Program-made: the position numbers and the translations under genes | Origin: Candidatus Fermentithermobacillaceae bacterium | GTDB taxonomy: Bacteria; Bacillota; Sulfobacillia; Fermentithermobacillales; Fermentithermobacillaceae | DNA length: 33,801 nucleotides | Direction of reading: 5' to 3' | Assembly (NCBI GenBank): GCA_012842685.1 | Contig: DUSI01000057.1 | Span: forward strand, 1 to 33,801 | In this document: piece by piece, positions 22,952-31,345 of the stretch | Numbering within the stretch: the stretch's first letter is position 1 | Layout: each line of letters opens with the position of its first letter | The notes under the pieces: model-generated | Database searches by the model: none | Told to the model about the DNA's origin: nothing | The model's input: the letters and a program-made list of their open reading frames with translations, nothing else

Positions 22952-25008
22952 GAAACGCTTAGCCGCGCTTTCGCGTAAGTGCGGTAGCAAGCGGTGATTT
23001 GGACTGAAACCTTCTGGCCTACCCGGTGCCCGGCACCTTCTATGTCTATCACGTAACCTTCCAGCCTGGCTATACCGTCGGACGGGTTTTTCTCGTGGGG
23101 CTCTTCCACCACGAGCTCCAGGATGTCCCCCACGCGGACCGGGATGGCCTTCTCGGCTATCTCCTCTCTCGTGCCGATAGCCTTCACGTTCATATCCTCA
23201 AGGTGCAGTCCCTCGGAGCCCCTTATGAATATGCTCCGTCCCGTCTCCTTCTCTAGCTCCCTGAGGTTCTGCCCGCCGGGGCCGATGAGGTGGGAGGCAA
23301 CTCCCGGGTGGACCTCCACCAGGATGGCTTCGCAGTGGGAGTTCGCCAGGACCCTCCGTATCTCCCTGCGCACCCTCGCGGCGACGGTTTCCTCCGACAT
23401 CACCGTGCCCCTCCCGCCGCAGTAGGGACACATTCTCATCATGGTCGCGTCAATGCTCTGCCTGACCTTCTTCCTGGTGATCTCCACGAGGCCGAGGCCG
23501 GTGAGGCCCACCACCACGGTCTTGGTGTGATCCCGCTTGAGCTCCTTCTCCAGCTCCTCGAGGAGCTTCTGTCTGTGGGCGGGGACATCCATGTCGATGA
23601 AATCCACGACAATGATGCCGCCGATGTCCCTGAGACGGAGCTGCCTGGCGATCTCCTTGCAAGCCTCCATGTTTATCTTGAACACGGTATCGGCGAGGTT
23701 CTTGCTTCCCACGTACCTGCCGGTGTTTACGTCGATGACGGTCAGGGCTTCCGTCCTGTCTATCACCAGGTATCCGCCTGACTTGAGCCACACCTGTCTT
23801 TGAAGAGCCTTATCTATGGCGGCGTCTACCCCATAAAGCTGGAAGAGCGGGTATTCCTTATCCCTGTAGAAGATCACCCGGTCCTTCATCTCAGGGGACA
23901 CAGAATCGAGGAGGTCCAGGATCCTGCCGTAGGTGTGGACGTCGTCCACCAGGAGCCTCGAAGTATTCTGGTTGAGCTCGTCCCTCACGATCCGGAAGAC
24001 AAGCCCTAGATCCTGGTGGATCAACGCCGGGGCCTTGGCCGAACGAGCCCTCTTCTGGACTTTCTCCCACACTTTGAGGAGGAATTCCAGGTCTCGCCTG
24101 AGTTCCTCTTCGGACTTACCCTGGGCCACAGTGCGGATTATGAGCCCCATATCCTTGGGTTTTATCGCCCTTGCGATTCTCCTCAGGCGCTGCCTTTCTT
24201 CTTCGTCGGTGATCCTGCGGGAGACGCCCGTGTAGTTCACGGTGGGCATGAGGACGAGGTAACGCCCCGGGAAGGTGACGTGGCAGGTCACCCGGGCCCC
24301 TTTTGTCCCCATGGCCTCCTTTACTACCTGGACCATGATGTCCTGGCCTTGCTTCACGATGTCGGTGATACTGCGATTTTTCCTTCTGTTTACCGGTAGG
24401 TCTTCGTCTGAGTCGTCTAGGTTTGGAGGGAGCAAGGCGTCGTCCACATAGAGAAATGCGTTCTTTTCTTCGCCAATGTCTATGAACGCAGCCTGCATGC
24501 CCGGAAGCACGTTCATCACGCGCCCAAGGAATATGCTCCCCGCAAGCTGCTGGTTGCTCGGCCGTTCAACGTAAAACTCGACTACGACGCCGTCCTCTAC
24601 AACCGCCACCCTTGTCTCATCTCTCGCCGCGTTCACAAGGATCTCGCGGTTTGGAGGAGGTGGCTGAAAAGCGGGCTGAGCAGCGCTCGCCTTCTTGGGA
24701 CTGGCTTTTCGGGCTTTCTGTGTCTTTTGCTTGTCCGGCTTTTCGTAAAGCACAGACACGTCCTCCAAAGACGCGGTATCTTCGCCGTCTGCCGCGAGGG
24801 AAAGTCGTTTCTTCGCCCTTTTCTTGGATGATGAGCCTTTCTTCCTGGAGGAACCTTTCCTCTCGACGGAATCTGACTCGGCGGCAGCTTTCGCGGCAGA
24901 AGCCCTCACATCCGCTTCCTCTCCCGGCGGCCAAGCCGGCAGCTCGCCGGGCATCTCGTCATAAGGCCCTTCTCCGGGCCGCTTCGTGTTATCAAATGAG
25001 TTACTCAA
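22948..25008 (-). CDS. rng: Ribonuclease G/E family endoribonuclease
   Basis: The enzyme cuts single-stranded RNA in rRNA maturation and mRNA decay. After a lysine-rich low-complexity N-terminus (about 1-115) come the S1-containing region (NREILVNAARDETRVAVVED, then GSIFLGRVMNVLPGMQAAFI), the catalytic DNase I-like region with VIDVNTG and VVDFIDMD metal-binding Asp residues, the Zn-link CPYCGGRGTV, and a C-terminal TRAM-like stretch EGYVIDIEGAGHRVGQKV. I choose TTG 25008, which has AGAAGGA upstream and overlaps the stop of the preceding gene by eight bases; the frame stays open to 25122 but that would overlap the neighbour by about 120 bases, and ATG 24954 has a poorly spaced site. The rng-rplU order is typical of Clostridia. 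Confidence 0.93.
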   Translation of the reverse strand: MSNSFDNTKRPGEGPYDEMPGELPAWPPGEEADVRASAAKAAAESDSVERKGSSRKKGSSSKKRAKKRLSLAADGEDTASLEDVSVLYEKPDKQKTQKARKASPKKASAAQPAFQPPPPNREILVNAARDETRVAVVEDGVVVEFYVERPSNQQLAGSIFLGRVMNVLPGMQAAFIDIGEEKNAFLYVDDALLPPNLDDSDEDLPVNRRKNRSITDIVKQGQDIMVQVVKEAMGTKGARVTCHVTFPGRYLVLMPTVNYTGVSRRITDEEERQRLRRIARAIKPKDMGLIIRTVAQGKSEEELRRDLEFLLKVWEKVQKRARSAKAPALIHQDLGLVFRIVRDELNQNTSRLLVDDVHTYGRILDLLDSVSPEMKDRVIFYRDKEYPLFQLYGVDAAIDKALQRQVWLKSGGYLVIDRTEALTVIDVNTGRYVGSKNLADTVFKINMEACKEIARQLRLRDIGGIIVVDFIDMDVPAHRQKLLEELEKELKRDHTKTVVVGLTGLGLVEITRKKVRQSIDATMMRMCPYCGGRGTVMSEETVAARVRREIRRVLANSHCEAILVEVHPGVASHLIGPGGQNLRELEKETGRSIFIRGSEGLHLEDMNVKAIGTREEIAEKAIPVRVGDILELVVEEPHEKNPSDGIARLEGYVIDIEGAGHRVGQKVSVQITACYRTYAKARLSVS

Positions 25009-25654
25009 AGATGATCTTCCTTCTGTCAATGATGGCCTCTCTGGGATCTGTCTTGAAATCAAATCGCTCCAGAGAGGAAATAACCCATTGCGGGCGTACG
25101 GTCCGTCCCCTGTCATGGGCAATCAGCATTTGGATTATTACCCGGCCCTCTCCTATTTCTTCCGGTTCTCCTACCTCGAGGACGTAGGGCTTTAGATCTA
25201 CGGTTTTCACCTCGTCTGGACGGACCACGTCGAAAAGCACATTGGGCGCCTCGAGAAAAGCCTCCAGCGCGCGCCTCACCGCCTCGGGTTCCACCCCTGT
25301 CATATCCACGGAATAAAGGGATGCCCTTATCGTGTCTTCGAACGGCGGAGCATCGTCCCGGACGGGATAAATCTCATGGAGGGCAAACCCCTCGGGAAAA
25401 GAGCGGGAAAGAGATCTGGCCAGCGCACCCATATCCGGCCGCTCTGTGAGGACCGCGTCGAAATACTCCCTCATGCCCGCTACGCCGACAGGAAGGGGTG
25501 CGTAGATCGAGATCTTGGGCTTAGGCGAGAACCCCTGGGTCCACTCGAGGGGCCAGCCCGCGCGCCTCAAAGCAAGCCTTATGCACCTGCCGACGTCCAG
25601 GTGCCCAAGAAACCTCACCTTATCCCCTTTTTCATAAACCGCGCGAACTCTCAT
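25001..25654 (-). CDS. TIGR03936/DUF2344 family protein
   Basis: The 217-residue protein begins RVRAVYEKGDKVRFLGHLDV, continues LRRAGWPLEWTQGFSPKPKI and then a domain with YFDAVLTERPD, the characteristic opening of the radical-SAM-linked DUF2344 family. The family is nearly always encoded next to, or fused with, the TIGR03960 radical SAM protein, as here. The function is not established; a role in RNA or tRNA modification together with that enzyme is a reasonable guess. ATG 25654 lies 45 bases after the radical SAM gene, and its end overlaps the rng start. Confidence 0.9.
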   Translation of the reverse strand: MRVRAVYEKGDKVRFLGHLDVGRCIRLALRRAGWPLEWTQGFSPKPKISIYAPLPVGVAGMREYFDAVLTERPDMGALARSLSRSFPEGFALHEIYPVRDDAPPFEDTIRASLYSVDMTGVEPEAVRRALEAFLEAPNVLFDVVRPDEVKTVDLKPYVLEVGEPEEIGEGRVIIQMLIAHDRGRTVRPQWVISSLERFDFKTDPREAIIDRRKIIFE

Positions 25655-25699
25655 CGGTCACCTTCCCGGCCGGCTCACTAAGTCCGGCGATCGTCGCCT

Positions 25700-27604
25700 T
25701 CAAACCCTTTCTGACTCACGGGCATCAAAGGACGGTCCCTCACGTCCTCCCGCAAGGCGAACTGAAACCCCAAAGTCTCCGCAAATGCCGCAGCCCGTAC
25801 ACCGGCCTTCCCTGCAATCCCAGGTAGTGAGCGCTTCCCGTGCTTTCTCCCTCTCTCTCCACAAGAACCTCTTGCGCACTCCGGAACTCAGGTGATCCCA
25901 AGGGAAGACTTCTTCTCTGTCCCGCTCTCTGAAGGCGTAAGAATCGGGATCAATCGCGGCCTCGCGGAACGCTTCCGCCCACGCGTCGAGGCGCACCTTG
26001 TCAGGCCACGCGTCGAACCTGCATCCCTTCCTGAAAGCTGCCTCGAGCGCGGCGCCCAGCCTCCTGTCTCCCCTGGCAAATACCGCCTCCAGCGCCGTTA
26101 GGTCAGCGTCGTGGTAGCGGAACTCGAGCCCCGGTCCCCTCAGAGCGTTCCTGAGCAGCCGCTGCCTGCGTCTCAGTTCGTCGGGCCGGACCGCTGCCTC
26201 CCACTGGAACGGAGTATGGGGCTTCGGCACGAATCCGGACACCGAGACGACAACCGTAGGCCTCTTCCCTTTCTTGCGGCCTATCTCCCGTATGTTCCTC
26301 GCCAGGCGGGCTATCTCGAGCACGTCCTCGTCGGTCTCGCCGGGCAGCCCGATCATGAAATAGAGCTTTATGTGGGAGTACCCGGCCGAAAAGGCGCTCT
26401 CCGCGGCATCCATGATCTCTTCCTCGGTGACCCTCTTGTTGATGACATCTCTCATCCGCTGGGAACCTGCCTCCGGAGCAAGGGTGAGCCCGCTGGTGCT
26501 CGTCGCGCCGAGCATCTGGGCGAGGCCTACCGAGAACGAGTCCACCCTGAGGGACGGGAGAGATACCCTGGCGCCACAGGGAGCCTCTCTAACCAGGCGG
26601 CTCAGGGTCTCCGTGATGAAGGTGTAGTCGGCAGATGAAAGCGAGACCAGGGAGACTTCGTCGTACCCAGAGTGCCTCAGGATATCCCTTACGAGCCGGT
26701 CTACCGTCTCGGGTTCTCTCTCCCTGACAGGACGGTAGAGCATCCCTGCCTGGCAGAACCGGCAGCCCTGGGTGCAGCCGCGGAAGATCTCCACCATACC
26801 CCTGTCGTGCACGGGCGGGATTAGCGGGATAAACGGCCTATCTGGATAGGGAGCGCCTTCCAGGGACTTGAGTACCCGCCTGCGGACCACTTCGGGCGCC
26901 CTAAACCCATCCAGGTCTTTGGGTACAACCCTCGCTCCTTTCCCGTCATAGACCGCGTCGTAGAGGGACGGAACATACACGCCGTCTACCTGGGCGAGCC
27001 TCCTTAGGAGCTCCGCCCGAGTACCCTTTTCCCTTTTCCAGTCCCGGTACACCCTCACGATGTCCACCGCGAGCTCTTCGCCGTCGCCCAGGGCGAAAGC
27101 GTCCACGAAGTCCGCGAGTGGCTCGGGAGCCATGGCGCAGGGACCGCCCGCGATGACGAGGGGGTGCCGTTCTCCTCTTTCAGCAGACCTCAGGGGGATG
27201 CCGCTTAAGTCTAGCATCGCCAAGACATTCGTGTAGGTGAGCTCGTACTGCAGGGAAAAACCCACGATATCAAAGCTTCCTATGGGCGCGCGGCTTTCCA
27301 CGGAGAAAAGAGACCAGCCCTTCTGTCTCATGAGCTCTTCCATGTCCGTCCAAGGCATGTAGACCCGCTCGCAAGCCACATAGTCCAAAGAGTTCAAGAT
27401 GGAGTAAAGGATAAGGGACCCGAGGTGGCTTACCCCCACCTCATACACGTCGGGGAAGGCGAGGGCAAACGTTACATCCACGGAGGCCAGCTCTTTCCGG
27501 ACGGCCCCGACTTCTCCACCCAGGTATCTTGCGGGTTTTTCGACTTTTCCCAGCTGGCGTCTCAGGTCATCCCAGGACGGAACCGAAAGCCTTTCGTCAC
27601 GCAA
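25700..27604 (-). CDS. TIGR03960 family radical SAM protein
   Basis: The 634-residue protein has an N-terminal B12-binding-like region (about 40-190: FALAFPDVYEVGVSHLGSLI, VIAGGPCAMAP), a radical SAM domain with FRGCTQGCRFCQAG carrying the 4Fe-4S Cys C277, C281, C284, and LAPEAGSQRMRDVINK, then a C-terminal region with a Cys cluster WDCREGRCTGCGICGDFG. It belongs to the TIGR03960 family that pairs with DUF2344; the reaction is unknown. The start TTG 27604 keeps the usual beginning ahead of VEKPARYLGGE, but no strong ribosome binding site is seen, so it is tentative. It heads the long housekeeping block. Confidence 0.92.
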   Translation of the reverse strand: MRDERLSVPSWDDLRRQLGKVEKPARYLGGEVGAVRKELASVDVTFALAFPDVYEVGVSHLGSLILYSILNSLDYVACERVYMPWTDMEELMRQKGWSLFSVESRAPIGSFDIVGFSLQYELTYTNVLAMLDLSGIPLRSAERGERHPLVIAGGPCAMAPEPLADFVDAFALGDGEELAVDIVRVYRDWKREKGTRAELLRRLAQVDGVYVPSLYDAVYDGKGARVVPKDLDGFRAPEVVRRRVLKSLEGAPYPDRPFIPLIPPVHDRGMVEIFRGCTQGCRFCQAGMLYRPVREREPETVDRLVRDILRHSGYDEVSLVSLSSADYTFITETLSRLVREAPCGARVSLPSLRVDSFSVGLAQMLGATSTSGLTLAPEAGSQRMRDVINKRVTEEEIMDAAESAFSAGYSHIKLYFMIGLPGETDEDVLEIARLARNIREIGRKKGKRPTVVVSVSGFVPKPHTPFQWEAAVRPDELRRRQRLLRNALRGPGLEFRYHDADLTALEAVFARGDRRLGAALEAAFRKGCRFDAWPDKVRLDAWAEAFREAAIDPDSYAFRERDREEVFPWDHLSSGVRKRFLWREREKAREALTTWDCREGRCTGCGICGDFGVSVRLAGGREGPSFDARESERV

Positions 27605-27661
27605 TGAATACGGCCAATCCTCTCAGTGCGCTTCTACTAGAAGCAGTATCTCTTCACAAGA

Positions 27662-27690
27662 ATTATAACCTACGCTTGAACATGAAAGCA
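27662..27690 (-). promoter_or_regulatory. Possible promoter of the housekeeping block
   Basis: On the minus strand a perfect TATAAT (27662-27667) lies 58 bases before the radical SAM start. The hexamer 17 bases upstream (TGCTTT, 27685-27690) is a poor -35, so another factor or an activator may be needed. Confidence 0.4.
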
Positions 27691-27704
27691 CTGCGTGCCT
27701 TTCC

Positions 27705-28631
27705 TCACTCGGGACCGGTCCTCTCCCATATATCCCTCATGCGCAAGTGGGTCCCGCCCCGGTAAAAGGTTTCCAGGAGCTTGGTCTCGGTGACCCTCCC
27801 CAGGACTTTCATGTTCCTCCCGGCCACCAGGATAATGTGGTACCTGGAGGGGGTAAGCTTCGTCACCACCTCAGCCACTGTGGCGTCCTGGGGCACCATA
27901 ATCTCGGCCACGGGGATGGCCCTCCTCTGGCGGAGCCTCTCGCCCCGGTTCAGGATCTCCATGATGTTCCCGTGGGCGGCGCTCTCCCTTTCTTCGGCCG
28001 CGCCCCATATGACGACCGGTCCGGCCACAGCCAGTACATGCCAGTCGCTCCCCCCGGCTAAACCGGCGAGGCCCAAGACCGTCATGAGGGACCCTACCGC
28101 CAGGCCCCACGTGGCCATCTTCCTTGTGGCTTCCACATATCCCATCCTGAGGGCCAGCCTTGACCTCAGGATGCGTCCTCCGTCCAGTGGAAGGCAAGGG
28201 ATCAGATTTACCAGGAAGATACCCAGGTTTACTTTGATGAGGAGGTCGAGGAGCGGGTACGTTGACGGCGTGACGAGGGAGCCGGATTGTATGAGCCCAC
28301 GCTGGAAGGCTGAAGCCACCGACGCAAGGAGCCCGCTGTTCAGCGGACCCGCAAGAGCCACCACAGCGTCGGCGTATGGCGTGAGCTGCCAGGAACGCTC
28401 GAGCTTGGCAGAAGCCCCAAAGGGCCACACCTCTATCCGGGTTATTTCGGCTCCCATGAGGGCCGCGGCAAATATGTGGCCCAGTTCGTGAAAGGTGAGG
28501 CTCCCAGCGAGGACCAAGAGTTGGAGCCCGTAGCCGGCGAGGGTCAAGACGAGGGCGGCGAGTACGAAAGTGATGTGAAGGTAGACCCGGGTGTTCCCCA
28601 GACTGGCCACCTGGATGGACACTGCGTCCAA
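27705..28631 (-). CDS. SpoIVFB-like M50 intramembrane metalloprotease with CBS domain
   Basis: The protein (up to 308 residues) has several membrane helices, the zinc motif HELGH (H48, E49, H52) in the second, and NLIPCLPLDGGRIL with the third ligand D150. A single CBS domain (about 240-308) follows, as in SpoIVFB. SpoIVFB cleaves pro-sigma-K in the mother cell during sporulation. The gene directly upstream encodes an M23 membrane protein, the partner arrangement of SpoIVFA. The start is TTG 28631; the AAGGAA is very close to it, so GTG 28622 is an alternative. The name SpoIVFB is by homology of layout; other M50 roles remain possible. Confidence 0.85.
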   Translation of the reverse strand: MDAVSIQVASLGNTRVYLHITFVLAALVLTLAGYGLQLLVLAGSLTFHELGHIFAAALMGAEITRIEVWPFGASAKLERSWQLTPYADAVVALAGPLNSGLLASVASAFQRGLIQSGSLVTPSTYPLLDLLIKVNLGIFLVNLIPCLPLDGGRILRSRLALRMGYVEATRKMATWGLAVGSLMTVLGLAGLAGGSDWHVLAVAGPVVIWGAAEERESAAHGNIMEILNRGERLRQRRAIPVAEIMVPQDATVAEVVTKLTPSRYHIILVAGRNMKVLGRVTETKLLETFYRGGTHLRMRDIWERTGPE

Positions 28632-28649
28632 TTCCTTTCTAGCCTCCGG

Positions 28650-29405
28650 TCAGGGTCCCTTCACCAAGGGCGGGAGGAGAGTCATGGGGTCGACTTCGAT
28701 GCCGTCCTTCCTGACCTCGAAATGGAGATGGCTTCCGGTGGCGTTGCCGCTATCGCCAACGGTACCTAGGTAGTCGCCGCGGTGGAGCTTATCTCCTTCC
28801 TGTACCAGGGCCGTATCGAGGTGGCCGTATACGGTGGAGATGCCGCCGCCGTGGTCTATCTCCACAACCAGGCCGAACTGAGGCGACTGGCGGACGCTGG
28901 AGACAACTCCGTCGAGGACGGCTGCGACCTTGGTCCCTTTGGGAGCGGCTATGTCAATGCCCTGGTGGAGAGACATACCCGGCGAATCGGGGTTGGGACG
29001 CCAGCCGAAATATGAGGTGATCTCGCCCATCACCGGCCAGGCCATCTCTTCTTTGTTCGCCGTTACCGCCCTGGACCAGAAGTCGCGGAGGTCGAGGGCT
29101 GCAAGGCTTCTTACCTTCTCAGGAAGTCCGGTCGCAAACTCCTTGACCTCTTCCCACGTAAGGTCCGCGGTGACGGCGTTTCTGGCAAAATCGGCCACGC
29201 GGACCGCAAGACCTCGGTCCGCTTTGGACGCGCCGAGGATAAGCGCAAAGATAAACGCGCAGGCCATAGTCTGTCTCACCCAGAGCGGCAGGGACCTGAC
29301 GCTCGCCACCTCGCGCTGAGCGCGACTGCGAATGCGCCGCCCGAGGGCACTCCCGGCCCTGCCCGTAGCCACAATTCTTTCTCTAAGGTCGCCCCTCCAG
29401 GACAC
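28650..29405 (-). CDS. Membrane-anchored M23 (LytM) protein, SpoIVFA-like
   Basis: With GTG 29405, which has GAGGTGG five bases upstream, the protein has 251 residues; longer frames would overlap the divergent gene. A basic N-terminus precedes one membrane helix (about 41-59), a linker (60-120) and a LytM domain (about 123-245). The zinc motifs are complete: H147 and D151 in LHQGID, and H226/H228 in GSHLHFEV, so unlike degenerate SpoIVFA homologues it may be an active endopeptidase. It is followed 18 bases later by the SpoIVFB-like gene, which suggests it anchors or regulates that protease in the outer forespore membrane. That role is inferred. Confidence 0.85.
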   Translation of the reverse strand: MSWRGDLRERIVATGRAGSALGRRIRSRAQREVASVRSLPLWVRQTMACAFIFALILGASKADRGLAVRVADFARNAVTADLTWEEVKEFATGLPEKVRSLAALDLRDFWSRAVTANKEEMAWPVMGEITSYFGWRPNPDSPGMSLHQGIDIAAPKGTKVAAVLDGVVSSVRQSPQFGLVVEIDHGGGISTVYGHLDTALVQEGDKLHRGDYLGTVGDSGNATGSHLHFEVRKDGIEVDPMTLLPPLVKGP

Positions 29406-29504
29406 AGGTACCACCTCGCCTAGAGAAAAGCTATTATGGAGCCTGGCAAGATATGATAGTATTGGCTCATGACTGTTCCGGCACCGGGCGAGGAGGATCG
29501 CTCC

Positions 29505-29945
29505 ATGAGGGACGCCCCGAGGGTAATTATAGGAGGCATTCAGTACACTCCGGACGACCCCATCCCTTCCCCCATCATCGCCGTGTCTTACCCGACTCGA
29601 GAAGAGGCTCTGTGGGCGGCGCGGGTGCTGCTGTCCATCCAAAACGGGAGGCGACCCTTTGAGACCGGTCCTGCGGTATACATGGGGGACACGCGGGTCA
29701 AAGTAAGAGCCCGGCCGGCGACCAAGGACGTGTTGGTGGAAGTGTTCGCCTATGCGGAGCCATCCCACCTGACCGCGTCGCTCTATGCCGCGAGCCGCGT
29801 CGGGAGGGATCTATACGGGGCATTCAGGCGCCTTGTGGATATCCATAAGCGGTACACGCTTACGGTCGCAGAAGGAGACAGGCTCCTCATGGAGGAACTT
29901 GATTTGGTGAAGTACGTAATCGACGAGAAAGAGGTTGGTTTTTGA
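29505..29945 (+). CDS. Hypothetical protein
   Basis: I do not recognise the family. ATG 29505 is placed by GAGGAGG eight bases before it; an earlier in-frame ATG at 29469 has no such site. The 146-residue protein looks globular and cytoplasmic: MRDAPRVIIGGIQYTPDDP, then ISYPT-like strands, a helix EEALWAARVLLSIQNG, strands VKVRARPATKDVLVEVFAY, and two helices (LTASLYAASRVGRDLYGAF, LLMEELDLVKYVID). No Cys motif, membrane segment or signal is present. It abuts a NUDIX gene (stop and start adjacent), so the two are probably co-transcribed. Confidence 0.65.
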   Translation: MRDAPRVIIGGIQYTPDDPIPSPIIAVSYPTREEALWAARVLLSIQNGRRPFETGPAVYMGDTRVKVRARPATKDVLVEVFAYAEPSHLTASLYAASRVGRDLYGAFRRLVDIHKRYTLTVAEGDRLLMEELDLVKYVIDEKEVGF

Positions 29946-30575
29946 GTGGCCGGAAGACATAACGCAGTACCCAACGAACTCGTACTCGCCGTACCTACCG
30001 CCGATCTCTATGAGGCCGTCGGCGAATGGCGTGGAGTGCGGAGGGATTCCCCAGACATCTGGCGGCTTCTGGCCAAGAGGAGCGTGTTCAGGCCCCGGCC
30101 CGAGCTGGAAGAAGACCCTACGATGAAGCAGCTCATCTCCTACACCATATTCACCTCTGACCGTCGGGTTTTCGTAATGAAGAGGCTCGGTACCCAGGGC
30201 GAATCCAGGCTCCACGGGCTCCTTTCCATCGGCGTGGGAGGCCACATGAACCCCGCAAAAGAAGTCCCCTGGCCCGGAAGGCGGAGGATATCAGATCTCA
30301 AGGCCCTCGCGATACTCAACACCCAGCGGGAAATCCGGGAGGAAGTCGTGTTCGCGGGCAATCCGCCTATGTCCATCGTGGGATTTCTAAATGACGACAG
30401 AAACTCAGTCGGGCGGGTCCACTTGGGTCTCGTTACGGTCGTCCACCTTCCGGCTCCCATATTGGCCGTCAGGGAGACCGACAAGATGCTCGGCGCGTGG
30501 GTCGAAATATCCAAGCTTAACCTACTGGGCAAGTTTGAGTCCTGGTCTTCCCTCGTGCTCGAGGGGATAGTCTGA
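29946..30575 (+). CDS. NUDIX-domain protein (COG4112-like predicted phosphoesterase)
   Basis: The 209-residue protein resembles the COG4112 MutT-family phosphoesterases: an N-terminal region (VLAVPTADLYEAVG), then KQLISYTIFTSDRRVFVMKR, GESRLHGLLSIGVGGHMNP, and the Nudix helix QREIREEVVF (REIREEV at 128-134), followed by VGFLNDDRNSVGRVHLGLV. An insertion separates GGHMNP from the Nudix helix, a known feature of this group. It would hydrolyse a nucleoside diphosphate linked to another group; the substrate is unknown. GTG 29946 follows the stop of the previous gene without a gap, with GAGGTTGG upstream. Confidence 0.85.
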   Translation: MAGRHNAVPNELVLAVPTADLYEAVGEWRGVRRDSPDIWRLLAKRSVFRPRPELEEDPTMKQLISYTIFTSDRRVFVMKRLGTQGESRLHGLLSIGVGGHMNPAKEVPWPGRRRISDLKALAILNTQREIREEVVFAGNPPMSIVGFLNDDRNSVGRVHLGLVTVVHLPAPILAVRETDKMLGAWVEISKLNLLGKFESWSSLVLEGIV

Positions 30576-30656
30576 GAGGCCTCGGCAAAGACGGATGGCC
30601 TAGCCAGAGGCCTCGCCTCTAAGGGCGCGCTGAGCAAGAATGCCTACCGAAAGCAT

Positions 30657-30683
30657 GAAGCCGGCGGACAACCCGCCGGCTTC
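30657..30683. terminator. Hairpin terminator between convergent units
   Basis: A perfect 11-bp stem GAAGCCGGCGG (30657-30667) / CCGCCGGCTTC (30673-30683) with loop ACAAC separates the NUDIX gene from the end of the membrane-protein operon. It is followed by TCCTCTCC on the plus strand, and no long T run on either strand. Confidence 0.7.
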
Positions 30684-30706
30684 TCCTCTCCCAGGGCGGA
30701 AGGAGG

Positions 30707-31312
30707 TTACAGGCTTATACCTAGCCAATCGCTCAGGAGGAACGAGAGCCTGCCGAGGAAGAGGGATATACGTCCCGAAACCGTATTTCCGAAGGCCGCA
30801 CCGAAGTTGATCATAAGGATCCAGCGGCCGACCTTACTAATCTGCTGGAAGGTCTTTGAGTTCCCGCCTACGGTCAGGAAGAAGTACATCATGGACAGGA
30901 CGAACATGAGGAAGAACAGGATGTTCTCAAACTGACCCAAGTCCCTGACCGAGTCGGCGATCTGAACAGCGTACTGTCTCGGGAACAAGGAGAAGTAGTA
31001 ACCCAGGGCCCATCCTACGCTGATGGAGACGGGGTATCTGGTAATCCACGCGTACCTCGCCGGGAGGAACCTCGCGTAGTAGAGGACTCCGAAGGCGAAG
31101 AAGATCCAGAACCACCACCAGCCCTTAGTCTTCACATGGGTCTCGATGTACGGGATGAACGTATTGTGCCAGCCCGTAACAAGCGAGTGCGCAACCGCCA
31201 GAGCGATCATCGTGTGCTCTGCGATCCTGAAGAAGATGTTCTCCTTGTAGAGGTAGCTGTAGACCGCCAGCGTGCAGAGAGCGGCGACCCATGTCTGCGG
31301 ATTTGTAGACAT
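30707..31312 (-). CDS. Polytopic membrane protein, last gene of a four-gene membrane cluster
   Basis: I do not recognise the family. The 201-residue protein has about five or six hydrophobic helices (near 8-22, 32-48, 64-82, 93-112, 127-147, 158-176) and few charged loops. Notable features are the aromatic WWWFWIFFAFGVLYYARFLP and an amphipathic C-terminus. There is no signal peptide or transporter motif. ATG 31312 has GAGGTGAG at good distance. It lies 33 bases after the 283-residue anchored protein, and the hairpin behind it probably ends the operon. Membrane component of an uncharacterised complex is my inference. Confidence 0.8.
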   Translation of the reverse strand: MSTNPQTWVAALCTLAVYSYLYKENIFFRIAEHTMIALAVAHSLVTGWHNTFIPYIETHVKTKGWWWFWIFFAFGVLYYARFLPARYAWITRYPVSISVGWALGYYFSLFPRQYAVQIADSVRDLGQFENILFFLMFVLSMMYFFLTVGGNSKTFQQISKVGRWILMINFGAAFGNTVSGRISLFLGRLSFLLSDWLGISL

Positions 31313-31345
31313 CTACTCTCACCTCACTTTCCTCTTCAGGTCACA

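Noticed and set aside
29406-29768. N-terminal extension of the M23 protein frame
   Set aside because: It would overlap the divergent gene at 29505; the GTG at 29405 has a good ribosome binding site and gives a normal topology.
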